A stretch of DNA of 35,147 nt, from NCBI GenBank assembly GCA_002011815.1, contig MTOV01000002.1:67981-103127 (forward strand). The letters run 5' to 3'. Positions within the stretch are counted from its first letter, which is position 1; each line of letters begins with the position of its first letter. A model generated the notes under the pieces. That model was not told where the DNA came from and made no database searches. It was given only the letters and a program-made list of their open reading frames with translations. Below, in pieces: positions 7,740-16,949 of this stretch. The translations under genes and the position numbers were made by a program. Source of the DNA: Nitrospirae bacterium JdFR-86 (lineage in GTDB: Bacteria; Nitrospirota; Thermodesulfovibrionia; Thermodesulfovibrionales; JdFR-86).

Positions 7740-9626
7740 ATGGCAATAAGCATACTGAAGTATCTTTTGTTTGTCGCGCTTTTGTTATTCCCTTTTTCAG
7801 CGTACGCTGAAAAGCCTGACGGGAAAACATACTTCAAAAACGGCATAACCTTCTTTGAAGAAGGAAACTATAAAGAAGCCGTCGAGAACTTGACCATTGC
7901 ATACGAAGAACTGCCAGCCATAGGCGACTACATCCTGCTTTACATATCAAAGGCACACCTCATAATGGGCAACACTGCGGAATCTATCAAAACCATTCAG
8001 ACATTGCTCAAAAGATACCCTGACTCGCCGGTTAAAGGCGATGCAAAAAGCATTGAGATTTTAAACAGTCTGATGTCCAATGACGAGGACAAAACACTGC
8101 AACTGCTTCACTCATACGTAAAAGATTTTCCCTCGGATTCGGAAATGAAATTCCTGTTCGCCTATATGCTGAAAAAAACAGACCCTGATAAGGCAAAATC
8201 CATCTTCAAAGAGCTCTATGCTAATGCAGATTTGCTTTCCGAGGAAGCATACAAAGAGCTTAAGCCGTCTGACATCTTGGCAGAAGACCTTCTTAAAAGG
8301 GCATCAAACCTCATTGCAAATGTAAAATATAAAGAAGCGGAATCCTGCCTCAGAACCGCACTTGCAAGCGATGACGGCACGCTTAAAAAAGACATCCTGG
8401 AAAAACTTGCCCTCTCGCTCTTCAGACAGAAACGGTACAATGAAGCTGCAAAGATATACATACAGATAAACAACCTTTACGAGGCTGCAAGAGCCTTCTT
8501 CAGAGCCGGAGAAGAGACCGCATTTAATGAAACCCTCAACAGACTGATTTCGGACAAAGACATCAAAGCAGCAGAACTCCTGATTGCCTACGCTGACGAC
8601 AAACGAAGAAACGAAAATACCAATGAGGCACTGAAGTTATTGTCAGAAGTCAAAACAAAATATCCTTCAATGGCTGAGGAAGCACTCTGGAGAACAGGAT
8701 GGACATACTACATCAGTAAAAAAAAGTATAAGAAAGCCCTTGAGATTTTTACAGAGCTTTACAACACTTACAAGTCAAGCAAATATCTTTACTGGAAGGC
8801 AAAAGCCACTGAAAAGATAAACAAGGACGCATCACATATATACAAAAGCCTGATAACAGATGATTTTTACGGCGTCCTTGCACGGATAAAAACTGATAAA
8901 ACTCTGGTCAGCACCAGGCAAAAAGACACACCTCTAAACCGGCAACCGATGGAAAGGGCAGATACACTCATAGAGGCAGGACTGAAGGATGAAGCCGTCA
9001 CTGAACTGATGTATCAGGCAGAAAAGACCACACAATATAATAAACTTTTGAACATTGCGCTCCGTCTGAAAGAGATAGGTCAATACAGAAAGGCAATACT
9101 TCTTACTACAAGACTTCCCTATGAGATACAGCCTGACGAAATACTCTATCCCCTTGCCTACTGGAACACGATAAAAAAGGTATCAGCAGAGCATGATATT
9201 GACCCGTTTTTGCTTCTGGCGGTTATGAGAGAAGAAAGCCGGTTTGACCCTGAGGCACACTCCCCTGCCGGTGCAATCGGGCTTATGCAGCTTATGCCAC
9301 AGACAGCCAGACGCACTGCCCGCAGTCTTAAACTCGACATAAATGATATATTCGACATCGAAACCAACGTTAAGCTCGGAACACACTACCTGAACGGCCT
9401 TATAAAAAAATTCGGCTCTGTTCCTGTTGCCCTTGCAGCTTACAATGCAGGGGAACACAGGGTGAAAAAATGGCTTAAAAACGGCAACTACGATGCCTTC
9501 GATGAATTCATCGAGGATATACCATTTAAAGAGACAAGAAAATACATCAAGCGCATTGTAACCACGTATTTTCAATACCGGAAAACCCGATATACTCAGG
9601 CTTCAGAAGGGTTTCACATACTGTAG
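7740..9626 (+). CDS. slt: Slt-type soluble lytic murein transglycosylase with TPR-like repeats
   Basis: About 628 residues. The N-terminus is a signal peptide (hydrophobic core, cleavage after SAYA), so the protein is periplasmic. A long helical TPR-like superhelix follows (repeats such as YFKNGITFFEEGNYKEAVEN and KYKKALEIFTELYN), then a C-terminal SLT domain. That domain carries MREESRFDPEA, with the catalytic Glu at about 499, SPAGAIGLMQLMPQTA and LAAYNAGEHRV. The enzyme cleaves the MurNAc-GlcNAc bond to give 1,6-anhydro products. I chose ATG 7740 because the promoter -10 box covers the upstream ATG (7728) and the longest start is TTG (7722); no start has a Shine-Dalgarno. Anhydro-muropeptides released here could feed the MurQ route encoded later. 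Confidence 0.9.
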   Translation: MAISILKYLLFVALLLFPFSAYAEKPDGKTYFKNGITFFEEGNYKEAVENLTIAYEELPAIGDYILLYISKAHLIMGNTAESIKTIQTLLKRYPDSPVKGDAKSIEILNSLMSNDEDKTLQLLHSYVKDFPSDSEMKFLFAYMLKKTDPDKAKSIFKELYANADLLSEEAYKELKPSDILAEDLLKRASNLIANVKYKEAESCLRTALASDDGTLKKDILEKLALSLFRQKRYNEAAKIYIQINNLYEAARAFFRAGEETAFNETLNRLISDKDIKAAELLIAYADDKRRNENTNEALKLLSEVKTKYPSMAEEALWRTGWTYYISKKKYKKALEIFTELYNTYKSSKYLYWKAKATEKINKDASHIYKSLITDDFYGVLARIKTDKTLVSTRQKDTPLNRQPMERADTLIEAGLKDEAVTELMYQAEKTTQYNKLLNIALRLKEIGQYRKAILLTTRLPYEIQPDEILYPLAYWNTIKKVSAEHDIDPFLLLAVMREESRFDPEAHSPAGAIGLMQLMPQTARRTARSLKLDINDIFDIETNVKLGTHYLNGLIKKFGSVPVALAAYNAGEHRVKKWLKNGNYDAFDEFIEDIPFKETRKYIKRIVTTYFQYRKTRYTQASEGFHIL

Positions 9627-9666
9627 TTTTTAAGGCATAACCTGTGGTATTCTAATTTTAATAGAG

Positions 9667-9960
9667 ATGAGCGGAACACTGTTTGACGATATATCTTCAG
9701 AAAAAACATTGACATCTAAACAGAAGGAGGTTACATCGTTGGAAAGACTAAGAGACCTTGACAAAAAAATTGCAGATGCGGTAGGAAAAGTAAAAGCACT
9801 GAAAGAGGAAAAAGCAGCGCTTGAAGAAAGAGTCAGAGAACTCGAAAGGGCCCTGAATGAAAAAGACGAAGAAATACGAAGACTTACATCGGAAAAAACA
9901 GTAATAAGAGAACAGATAGAAGACCTGCTCAACGAACTTGAAACCATAGAAATTAAGTAA
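9667..9960 (+). CDS. Small coiled-coil protein, ZapB-like, upstream of zapA
   Basis: Up to 97 residues; from about residue 26 onward it is one highly charged coiled coil (heptads through LKEEKAALEERVRELERAL and EIRRLTSEK). There is no signal peptide or membrane segment. It ends 1 bp before zapA, so the two are co-translated. The ATG at 9667 has only a weak GAG upstream, whereas AGGAGG at 9725-9730 is 8 bases before an in-frame TTG at 9739. That start would give a pure 73-residue coiled coil, close to E. coli ZapB in length. A divisome role as a ZapA partner is inferred from position and shape, not from sequence identity. Confidence 0.75.
   Translation: MSGTLFDDISSEKTLTSKQKEVTSLERLRDLDKKIADAVGKVKALKEEKAALEERVRELERALNEKDEEIRRLTSEKTVIREQIEDLLNELETIEIK
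9725..9741 (+). promoter_or_regulatory. Strong Shine-Dalgarno and alternative TTG start inside the ZapB-like gene
   Basis: AGGAGG (9725-9730), 8-nt spacing, TTG (9739-9741), in frame with the coiled-coil protein. It fits ribosome binding better than the annotated ATG at 9667, although the same bases also simply encode Lys-Glu-Val. Confidence 0.5.
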
Positions 9961-9961
9961 C

Positions 9962-10228
9962 ATGCCAAGCACTGAAGTTTACATATTAGGACAGAAATAC
10001 ACTATAAAGGGCGAGGCACCTGAAGAACACATTCAGAGCCTTGCCCGGTATATAGATGAAAGAATAAAAGAAGTTTGCAGTAAATACCCTAATATTACGC
10101 CTGTTAAGGCATTAATCCTTACGCTGTTTAATATTGCAGACGAACTTCACAGACTAAAGGCAGAACAAGAAGACATCGCAAGGCATATAGAAGAAAAGAC
10201 AGACCTGCTTGCAGGTCTTTTTGAATAA
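9962..10228 (+). CDS. zapA: Cell division protein ZapA
   Basis: An 88-residue protein with the ZapA fold. The beta-strand start STEVYILGQKYTIKG precedes EEHIQSLARYIDERIKEV, and the C-terminal helix (ALILTLFNIADELHRLKAE) is predicted to form the tetramer coiled coil. ZapA cross-links FtsZ protofilaments at the division ring. It starts 1 bp after the ZapB-like gene and may form a Zap pair with it. Its last codons also form a terminator hairpin, so transcription probably ends at the gene's own 3' end. Confidence 0.9.
   Translation: MPSTEVYILGQKYTIKGEAPEEHIQSLARYIDERIKEVCSKYPNITPVKALILTLFNIADELHRLKAEQEDIARHIEEKTDLLAGLFE
10201..10222 (+). terminator. Intrinsic terminator overlapping the zapA 3' end
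   Basis: AGACCTG (10201-10207), loop CTTG, CAGGTCT, then TTTT (10219-10222), all before the zapA stop codon. On the other strand the hairpin is followed by GTCTTTTCTT, so it may also end nuoN transcripts arriving from the right. Confidence 0.75.
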
Positions 10229-10242
10229 AAAGATAAAGTTTC

Positions 10243-11682
10243 TTATGCCCAGAATCCTGATATAGCTACTTTTGCAAGGTCTATAATCTTTCCTGGGAGC
10301 ACTCCTATAACAAGCACCGCTACTACAGTAAGTGTAAGGGCAAGGTTTATGCCCGGAGAAGTCGCCAGTTTCACCTCAGTCGCAGGCTCTTTCATATACA
10401 TATACATGACTATTCTAAGATAGAAGTAAGCTGATATCGCACTGAAGATGACTGCAACAACGACAAGCCAGGTATAACCTGCATTTACAGCTGCCAGGAA
10501 CAGGTAGAATTTTCCCATAAAACCTGCTGTAGGCGGAATCCCCGTAAGAGAGAACATAAAGACGAGCATAAGTGCAGCAGACAGAGGATGGGTTTTTGAA
10601 AGCCCTTCATAGTCAGAAATATTGTCGCCTTTGAACCCTTCACTTCTGAGGAGTATAACCACGGCAAATGCACCGATATTCATGAATGCATATATAAGGA
10701 GATAATTCATTGTGCTTGCCAGCCCTTCGGAATTACCTGCAATTATGCCCAAAAGTGCATATCCTGCATGGGCAATAGATGAGTATGCAAGCATTCTCTT
10801 GATATTTGTCTGGGATATTGCAAGGATATTGCCTGTAGCCATTGTTATGACTGCAATAGGTATAAGAATCTGAACCCAGTCAACCTTAAGCAAGGCAAAG
10901 GCAATTAAAAACACTCTGCCTATGGCTGCAAATCCTGCTGCCTTTGGTCCGACAGACATGAAAGCTGTTACAGATGTAGGTGCGCCTTCATAGACATCAG
11001 GTGCCCACATATGAAATGGCGCGGCCGCAATCTTAAAGCCAAAAGCCACAGTAAACAGTATCACTGAAAACATAAGGGCAGGATTTGCACTAAGACCGTT
11101 CTTTGCAATATAGTCCGCCACTGCCTTTATATTAGTTGTTCCGGTAAGACCATAAGTTAAGGATATGCCGAAAAGAAGCATCGCAGAGGCAAATGCACCA
11201 AGCAGAAAATACTTGAGCGCCGCTTCATTGGATTTCTTGTCATACCTTATAAATCCTGCAAGCACATATGTGGATAGTGCCATCAGCTCAAGTCCGAGAT
11301 AAAGGACAATAAGGTCTCCGGCAGATGCCATAATCATCATGCCAAGCGTTGCAAAAAGCATGAGACTGTAATACTCTCCGAAATTCACCCTCTCAACTTT
11401 TATATACTTTACAGATATGAGAATAGACAGTATAAGACTCAGGAGGAATATGAATTTAAAGAACATACTGTAGCCGTCGGATACGAACATACCTCCGAAA
11501 GTCACACCTGAAGCGTCAAACATAATATAGGTGACTATTGCGGTTGCAACAATGCTTAAAAACGCTACTGTTTCTTTTCTTTTCATGACAAGATCAAGCA
11601 GTAATATGATTAAAGCAGCACATGCCATTACAATTTCAGGCATGACCGGCCCCAACTGTGGAAACTGTAATGTCGGATTCAT
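10243..11682 (-). CDS. nuoN: NADH-quinone oxidoreductase subunit N (lone copy)
   Basis: A 479-residue, strongly hydrophobic protein with roughly 14 transmembrane helices. It shows NuoN/antiporter-family features: LYLGLELMALSTYVLAGF, the lysine-bearing LKYFLLGAFASAMLLFG and FHMWAPDVYEGAPT. It forms part of the proton-pumping membrane arm of complex I. A clean AGGAGG Shine-Dalgarno precedes the ATG. No other nuo gene is adjacent: upstream lies tRNA-Leu and downstream the convergent zapA. It is therefore a detached subunit gene with its own promoter. It could be the only nuoN of the genome or an extra copy. Confidence 0.93.
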   Translation of the reverse strand: MNPTLQFPQLGPVMPEIVMACAALIILLLDLVMKRKETVAFLSIVATAIVTYIMFDASGVTFGGMFVSDGYSMFFKFIFLLSLILSILISVKYIKVERVNFGEYYSLMLFATLGMMIMASAGDLIVLYLGLELMALSTYVLAGFIRYDKKSNEAALKYFLLGAFASAMLLFGISLTYGLTGTTNIKAVADYIAKNGLSANPALMFSVILFTVAFGFKIAAAPFHMWAPDVYEGAPTSVTAFMSVGPKAAGFAAIGRVFLIAFALLKVDWVQILIPIAVITMATGNILAISQTNIKRMLAYSSIAHAGYALLGIIAGNSEGLASTMNYLLIYAFMNIGAFAVVILLRSEGFKGDNISDYEGLSKTHPLSAALMLVFMFSLTGIPPTAGFMGKFYLFLAAVNAGYTWLVVVAVIFSAISAYFYLRIVMYMYMKEPATEVKLATSPGINLALTLTVVAVLVIGVLPGKIIDLAKVAISGFWA

Positions 11683-11727
11683 ATAATTCCTCCTACACCG
11701 GTTAGGGTATTAACACGAGCACGTTGT

Positions 11728-11756
11728 AGTATACAAATGTTATTAAAGCAAATCAA
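11728..11756 (-). promoter_or_regulatory. Candidate promoter for nuoN
   Basis: Minus strand TTGATT (11751-11756), 17 bp spacer, TATACT (11728-11733). It lies between tRNA-Leu and nuoN and would give a leader of roughly 40 nt containing AGGAGG. Confidence 0.6.
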
Positions 11757-11770
11757 TAGAAAATTCAATA

Positions 11771-11858
11771 TGGTGCCGGAGGCCGGATTTGAACCGGCAC
11801 GGAGCAAAGCCCCGAGGGATTTTAAGTCCCTTGCGTCTACCAATTCCGCCACTCCGGC
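11771..11858 (-). tRNA. tRNA-Leu (anticodon TAA)
   Basis: An 88-nt class II tRNA on the minus strand: acceptor GCCGGAG pairs with CTCCGGC, anticodon stem AGGGA/TCCCT with loop CTTAAAA, a long variable arm (CGGGGCTTTGCTCCG), discriminator A and encoded CCA at 11771-11773. Confidence 0.98.
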
Positions 11859-11951
11859 AATAAAGGTTTTCTCAAAAAATCAAGCACTTACAGAACGTCA
11901 TATGGTATCATAAGGTCTCCTCAGGTGTCAAAACCAACTGAAAACGCAGGA

Positions 11952-13052
11952 TTAATCTCTGTGCAGTTCGTAGATTTTTTCGAATTCAGTGTGTACGTCC
12001 TTGAATATTCGGAGGACTTCAGGGTCAAAGTGCTCAGGCAGGGTTCTCCCGTCGCCCTCTGTTATTATTTTAAATGTTTTCTGGTGGTCAAAAGCCGGCT
12101 TGTAGGGTCTTTTGCTTCTTAAGGAGTCATACTGGTCAACAAGGTTCATGAGCCTGCCAACCAGAGGAATCTCTGCACCTTTCAGTCCCTTTGGATAACC
12201 TGTTCCGTCCCATCTTTCATGATGTGTAAGGGCTATGGTTTCAGCCATCTGCAGGTATTTTGAGACCGAACCGTGCAGTATTCTCGCACCTATTGTTGTG
12301 TGGGTCTTCATAAGGGCAAATTCCTCAGGTGTGAGTTTTCCGGGTTTCAGGAGTATGTCCGAAGGGATGCTTACCTTACCTATGTCGTGCATTGGGCTTG
12401 CATAGAATATGGTCTCCTGCTCTTCATCGGACATGCCAACGTGCTTTGCCATAAGACGACAGTAATGCCCTACCCGGCGAATATGCGCTACAGTGTCCTC
12501 GTCCTTGTATTCTGCAACCATCGTAAGCCTGTGGACTGTATCCACGTAGCCTTCTTTAAGCCGCTTCTGGGACGCCTTTAACTTCTGCAGCGCAATCTTG
12601 AGCTGGGCTGTCCTCTTTGCAACCTCCTCTTCCAGAAGCTCGTTGTGATGCTTGAGAAAGTCCTCAAACTCCTTAACCCTTAGTAGATTTTTTGCCCTTA
12701 CCATCAACTCCGTGCTGTCTATGGGCTTTGTAAGAAAATCGTCTGCACCGGTTTTAAGACCTTTGATTCTTGAGTCCCTGTCTGCAAGCGCCGTGACCAT
12801 TACAATAGGAATATGCTGTGTAGAGGCATCCTCTTTAAGTCTTCTGCACGCCTCAAAGCCGTCCATCTCAGGCATCATAATGTCAAGAAACACGAGGTCG
12901 GGTTCGTAGCTCTTTACCTTCTCTATAGCCTCAACCCCGTTGACAGCAGTCTCGTAGTGATAGCCGTATTTTCCAAGTATTGTCCCCAAAAGCTTGAGAT
13001 TCTTAGGCTCGTCATCGACTATAAGAACTTTGGCAACCTTTTTCTCTGTCAT
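11952..13052 (-). CDS. Response regulator with HD-GYP domain (c-di-GMP phosphodiesterase type)
   Basis: A 366-residue cytoplasmic protein. The receiver domain (residues 7-125) has the acidic pair DD13-14, phospho-acceptor D57 ([14 protein letters not shown]) and K109. A coiled-coil linker covers about 130-170. The HD-GYP domain (175-360) is complete, with MHDIGK (H222, D223) and [11 protein letters not shown] (GYP 285-287). HD-GYP enzymes hydrolyse c-di-GMP to pGpG or GMP, here presumably under control of the kinase encoded upstream. The gene overlaps the preceding receiver gene by ATGA, as last gene of a three-gene operon. Activity is inferred from intact motifs. Confidence 0.92.
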   Translation of the reverse strand: MTEKKVAKVLIVDDEPKNLKLLGTILGKYGYHYETAVNGVEAIEKVKSYEPDLVFLDIMMPEMDGFEACRRLKEDASTQHIPIVMVTALADRDSRIKGLKTGADDFLTKPIDSTELMVRAKNLLRVKEFEDFLKHHNELLEEEVAKRTAQLKIALQKLKASQKRLKEGYVDTVHRLTMVAEYKDEDTVAHIRRVGHYCRLMAKHVGMSDEEQETIFYASPMHDIGKVSIPSDILLKPGKLTPEEFALMKTHTTIGARILHGSVSKYLQMAETIALTHHERWDGTGYPKGLKGAEIPLVGRLMNLVDQYDSLRSKRPYKPAFDHQKTFKIITEGDGRTLPEHFDPEVLRIFKDVHTEFEKIYELHRD

Positions 13053-13414
13053 TTAACTCCAGACATCTCTTTAACGACCCTCAGGAATTCCTTCAGGTCT
13101 ATGGGTTTTGATATATAATTGTCAAACCCTTCTTCTAAGAGCCTTTCTTTATCCCCCTGCATTGCATAAGCAGTAAGTGCTATGATCGGTATGTCCTTTG
13201 TAGCAGGGTCTGACTTAATAGACCTCATTGCTGTTATTCCGTCCAGCACAGGCAGTTGCACATCCATAAGGATGAGAGCCGGCAGTTCTGCCTTTGCAGC
13301 CTTTACAGCTTCTTCACCGTTTTTTGCCTCTATTGGCTCATAACCGTTCGCCTTAAGAATATTCCTGAAAAGTTTCAGGTTTTTTTCATTGTCTTCAACA
13401 ACGAGCACCTTCAT
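13049..13414 (-). CDS. Single-domain response regulator (CheY/DivK-like receiver)
   Basis: A 121-residue stand-alone receiver: acidic pair ED7-8, phospho-acceptor D51 ([13 protein letters not shown]), conserved Thr in [12 protein letters not shown] and Lys in YISKPID. There is no output domain, so it probably relays or buffers phosphate between the adjacent histidine kinase and the receiver-HD-GYP protein. It overlaps both neighbours by 4 bp (ATGA at each junction), implying fixed stoichiometry. Confidence 0.93.
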   Translation of the reverse strand: MKVLVVEDNEKNLKLFRNILKANGYEPIEAKNGEEAVKAAKAELPALILMDVQLPVLDGITAMRSIKSDPATKDIPIIALTAYAMQGDKERLLEEGFDNYISKPIDLKEFLRVVKEMSGVK

Positions 13415-16266
13415 TGTTTTCCCTTCAATGGTATCGTAAAAGTAAACTTACTGCCCTTTCCTGCCTCGCTTTCAACCCATATTCTTCCACCGTGAAGCTC
13501 AATAAATCTCTTTGAAAGGTGAAGACCAAGTCCTGTGCCTTCATACTTTTTCGTAAGTGCGGTTCCAAGTTGTTCAAAAGGCTGAAAGAGTTTTTTCTGG
13601 TCCTCTTTTGTGATGCCTATACCGGTGTCCCATACGGTTATCTCTACCCCCTCATCTGTCCGACGGGCTTTTATCCCAACACTGCCACCATCCGGCGTGA
13701 ACTTCAAAGCATTGCTGAGAAGGTTAAACACCACCTGCTTTATCTTTCTTTCATCCGCAACAACGTTTCCCACTTCTTTTTCCACATCAAGATGAACCTT
13801 TATGCTATGCTTAATGGCCTTCTCCCTGAACATTGACAGGCTCTCCTCAAACATCTCCATGAGATTAAACTCACTAAGTTCAAGTTCCATCCTGCCTGCC
13901 TCTATTTTTGACAGGTCAAGTATGTCATTTATCAGCGAAAGCAGATGCTTACTACTGTCAATAATATCGCCAAGGTATTCTTTCTGTTCGTCGGTCATTG
14001 GACCTGCCATTCCTTCAGCCATGAGCTGTGAAAACCCGATGATAGAGTTAAGCGGGGTTCTGAGTTCATGGGACATATTGGCAAGAAACTCTGATTTTGC
14101 CCTTGAAGCGGCCTCTGCCTGAAGCCACGCCACCTGAAGCTCGTTAGTCCTCTGCTTGACTTTTTCTTCAAGCGTCTCTGCATACTCCCTGAGCTGTCGC
14201 TCCATTTTTCTACGCTCGGTGATGTCATAAGCGTAGACTCTCAATGACTCTTTTTCAGGTATAAGATGAATGTATTCGCCAAAAACGGTATCCCCAATGC
14301 TCACTTCAGCATATATATAATCCTTTTCCCCTGACACTAAAATCCTCCTTACCTCATGCAGGTCAGGTGGCAAAAAGTCTGTCGCCTCCAGTTTCAATTC
14401 TTTCATAAGCCTTTTGACTGCTGGGTTGAAATAGACGATATTGCAGTCTTTATCGCACTCCACTACGGGATGAGGATTTTTCTCAGGGAACGATGCAAGA
14501 TACTCGATTTCTTCACGGCCAATGGCACCTAAAAGTGAGACAGCAATGATATCTGCTATGGACATATAGAGTTTTGCGTCTTCAGGCGTAAGCTTAGCAT
14601 CTACCGGCAGATAAAGCGCAAGAACGCCAAGCAACCTGCCTTTTGACTTAAGAGGAAGATTGATATGTCCGTGCGCAGTCATCCCCTCGTATCCTCTATT
14701 GTGACGTGGATCAGTAAAACAGTTCTCCGAAAAAACAGGCTCGCCTGTTTCAGCCGCTACTCCGCAGAGACACTCGCCAAAAGGCACGGTGGCTTCAAGT
14801 GCTTTGAATTCCTCATCGAAGCCTTTTGACGCAATGAGTTTAAGGGTACGCGTACTTTCATCGGCTAAGAACAATGCCGCTTTTTTTTCAAGGCTTAAAG
14901 GCTCAAGGTCAAGTATTGCGTCAAGAGCACGATTGGATGTCTCCTCCACGGAAAGAGAGTGCGCCATGGCAGAGGTTATCTTGTTGAGGACAAAAAGCTC
15001 CTCGACATGCCTCCTTTGCTCTTCATAAAGCCTTGCATTCTCCACTGCTATGGCTATGTGTACGGCAAATCTTGTAGCAATATTTTCATCTTTCTCTGAG
15101 AAGGTCTTTTCCTTGCTGCCAAAGTAAAGCCTGCCTATAACTTTATCACCGTATATGATAGGGACTCCTAAGAATGTCCTCATCTCAGGATGGCCCTTGG
15201 GGAACCCGGCAAACTGGGGATGCTGCCGTATGTCATTGACTCTCAGGACCTTGCCTTCCCTCATGAGATATCCGAGAAGTCCTTTGCCCTTGGGCAGGCC
15301 GATATTCTGTTTCAAGGTCTCGGACTCTTCAGGCCCAATACCCGACGGAATAAAGTATTTACATTCTCCGTTTTTCCCCAGTATCCCGATAGCAGCGTAG
15401 TCCGAGCCGATAAGCTTTCTCGCCGAATGCACCGCCTCCTCCAAAAGCTCCTTTATAACGAGGCGTGAGCCTATCTTCGCTGCAAGTTCATCTATTGCCT
15501 TTAGATTTCTAACTTCTGTCTCGATAGCATCAGCCATTTTGTTAAAAGACGAGGCAAGCACTCCAATTTCATCCTTTCCCTGCTCCTTTACGCGGACGCT
15601 GAAATCTCCCTTGCCCAACTCTTTCGTGACTTTTGACAATGTTATGATAGGCGTTACTATCGTGTGCCTGATGTAGATGAAACCCAAAATAGAAAAAACA
15701 AATGCACCGCCAAAAAATGCAAGAATTTCCAGCCAGTGTCTTCTAACTCTCTCCTCAGCGCTTCTCTCAAGAATGGCAACGAACTTGTCCACTCCGTTAA
15801 CATAATCCTGAACAACAAGGTTATATCTGCTTATATATGATAAGGCCTGTATCTTGTCCCCACGGCTGAACGCCTCTAATGCCTTGTCAAGATACGGTCT
15901 TATCTCCGTGCGCCATCTGAATATGAGACTGTCAAGGGTGTCTCTGCCCTCCATGTACCCGATTTTTGGTTTATACGGCGGAAGACCCCATTTAGAAGAA
16001 CCGTCTCTTAGGGCATAAAGAATTTCCTCGTAATTTGTGATAACCTGATTAATTTCTTCTGGAGACTTCCTGTCTTCGATAAGAGTGTTTAAATGGAATG
16101 ATATCTCGAATGCCCTCATCCTCTCCGAGCCGGCAAGATTAATCCTTCTTGCTTCATATCTCATGCCCTGAGTAAAATCAAATGTCAGATAGAGAAACCC
16201 AGCAAGGACAAAAAACATGAAAAGAACAACGAAGAAAACCTTCGTCCCAATGGATCTCACATTCAT
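13411..16266 (-). CDS. Membrane sensor histidine kinase with PilJ-type sensor, HAMP, two GAF and a PAS domain
   Basis: A 951-residue inner-membrane kinase. TM1 spans about 9-30. The periplasmic helical region begins [15 protein letters not shown], a PilJ/NarX-like type IV pilus/nitrate sensor signature. TM2 spans about 180-202, then HAMP to about 255. Two GAF domains follow (roughly 260-415 and 425-580), then a PAS segment (about 585-690) and a coiled coil. HisKA has phospho-acceptor H733 in [12 protein letters not shown]. HATPase_c contains the N-box [15 protein letters not shown] and [12 protein letters not shown]. There is no receiver, so phosphate would pass to the two receiver proteins encoded next. 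The ligand cannot be deduced from the sequence. Confidence 0.93.
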   Translation of the reverse strand: MNVRSIGTKVFFVVLFMFFVLAGFLYLTFDFTQGMRYEARRINLAGSERMRAFEISFHLNTLIEDRKSPEEINQVITNYEEILYALRDGSSKWGLPPYKPKIGYMEGRDTLDSLIFRWRTEIRPYLDKALEAFSRGDKIQALSYISRYNLVVQDYVNGVDKFVAILERSAEERVRRHWLEILAFFGGAFVFSILGFIYIRHTIVTPIITLSKVTKELGKGDFSVRVKEQGKDEIGVLASSFNKMADAIETEVRNLKAIDELAAKIGSRLVIKELLEEAVHSARKLIGSDYAAIGILGKNGECKYFIPSGIGPEESETLKQNIGLPKGKGLLGYLMREGKVLRVNDIRQHPQFAGFPKGHPEMRTFLGVPIIYGDKVIGRLYFGSKEKTFSEKDENIATRFAVHIAIAVENARLYEEQRRHVEELFVLNKITSAMAHSLSVEETSNRALDAILDLEPLSLEKKAALFLADESTRTLKLIASKGFDEEFKALEATVPFGECLCGVAAETGEPVFSENCFTDPRHNRGYEGMTAHGHINLPLKSKGRLLGVLALYLPVDAKLTPEDAKLYMSIADIIAVSLLGAIGREEIEYLASFPEKNPHPVVECDKDCNIVYFNPAVKRLMKELKLEATDFLPPDLHEVRRILVSGEKDYIYAEVSIGDTVFGEYIHLIPEKESLRVYAYDITERRKMERQLREYAETLEEKVKQRTNELQVAWLQAEAASRAKSEFLANMSHELRTPLNSIIGFSQLMAEGMAGPMTDEQKEYLGDIIDSSKHLLSLINDILDLSKIEAGRMELELSEFNLMEMFEESLSMFREKAIKHSIKVHLDVEKEVGNVVADERKIKQVVFNLLSNALKFTPDGGSVGIKARRTDEGVEITVWDTGIGITKEDQKKLFQPFEQLGTALTKKYEGTGLGLHLSKRFIELHGGRIWVESEAGKGSKFTFTIPLKGKQ

Positions 16267-16423
16267 GACTGCATTACACCTGCAACATCATCCCTTTACT
16301 TTAGTGTTCAGCAAAACAATGTGTAGTTGTTCTAAAAATAAGGGTATCCTAAAGGAGGGGGGATAGTCAATCTTATTTTTTACACGGATTGGGTGTAACA
16401 GGCTCAAGAAAAGAAGAGCTTTT

Positions 16424-16660
16424 TTATTTTTTCTTTATATAAAAATAAAAGGATTTTTCTTTCTGAGTGGTTCCCAGAAGCTCGTGTCCGAGTCTGTTCA
16501 GGAAAGCCGGGACGTCCGCTACTGTGCCTGGGTCTGTTGAGATAACTTCCAGTATTTGTCCCCGTTTCATGGTGTCCATTGCCCTCTTGATTCTGATTAT
16601 AGGTAAAGGACAGTTCAGCCCGCTTGTATCAAGAACAACGTCCGGTTCTATACGCCCCAT
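16424..16660 (-). CDS. TusA/SirA-family sulfur carrier-like protein
   Basis: I placed the start at ATG 16660, five bases after a GGGAGG Shine-Dalgarno, giving 78 residues; a start at 16720 would add 20 unrelated residues. The body shows the TusA signature: VLDTSGLNCPLPIIRIKRAM, with the CPxP cysteine at 17, then GQILEVISTDPGTVADVPAF. The family carries persulfide sulfur on that cysteine for tRNA thiolation, molybdenum cofactor synthesis or dissimilatory sulfur metabolism. A PP-loop thiolase-like gene lies 1.2 kb away, but the genes are not one operon. The exact sulfur route is unknown. Confidence 0.9.
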   Translation of the reverse strand: MGRIEPDVVLDTSGLNCPLPIIRIKRAMDTMKRGQILEVISTDPGTVADVPAFLNRLGHELLGTTQKEKSFYFYIKKK

Positions 16661-16760
16661 CCTACCTCCCTCAAATTTTTTTCCTATATTAAGCAGTACT
16701 TGATGCCGCAATGTCAACACATACTTAAATTTGCAGGGCAGGCTTGGAAGACACGAAATT

Positions 16761-16949
16761 CTAACTTTTCTGTTTTACAATATTCTTATACAGATGATAT
16801 GCGCAATCCGGACCTATCAGGTCTTTAAGGGCAGTGCAGGACAATTTAGTATCTCCTCTGAGGGCAATGCTTCTGTAAAGTGCTTTGAGTCTTATTTCTT
16901 CTGCTTTCCGGCTTTTGAACTTTTTTTCAGGAAGGGGGAGATGTCTCAT
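16761..16949 (-). CDS. Small hypothetical protein overlapping the GYD gene
   Basis: A 62-residue basic protein (several Lys/Arg, two Cys) with no recognisable domain, signal peptide or membrane segment. The reason to keep it is position: its ATG overlaps the stop of the GYD-domain gene by ATGA, a pattern seen at many true gene junctions in this window. The frame is uninterrupted and antisense ORFs here are worse candidates. A spurious frame cannot be excluded. Confidence 0.45.
   Translation of the reverse strand: MRHLPLPEKKFKSRKAEEIRLKALYRSIALRGDTKLSCTALKDLIGPDCAYHLYKNIVKQKS

Noticed and set aside
11903-11931. TTGACA on the minus strand as a promoter for tRNA-Leu
   Set aside because: The -35 (11926-11931) is perfect, but no acceptable -10 box lies 15-19 bp away.
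16320-16440. Purine and T-rich stretch with small inverted repeats as a terminator or sRNA
   Set aside because: The TTACAC/GTGTAA hairpin has its T run on the wrong side for either strand; no promoter or conserved structure is visible.
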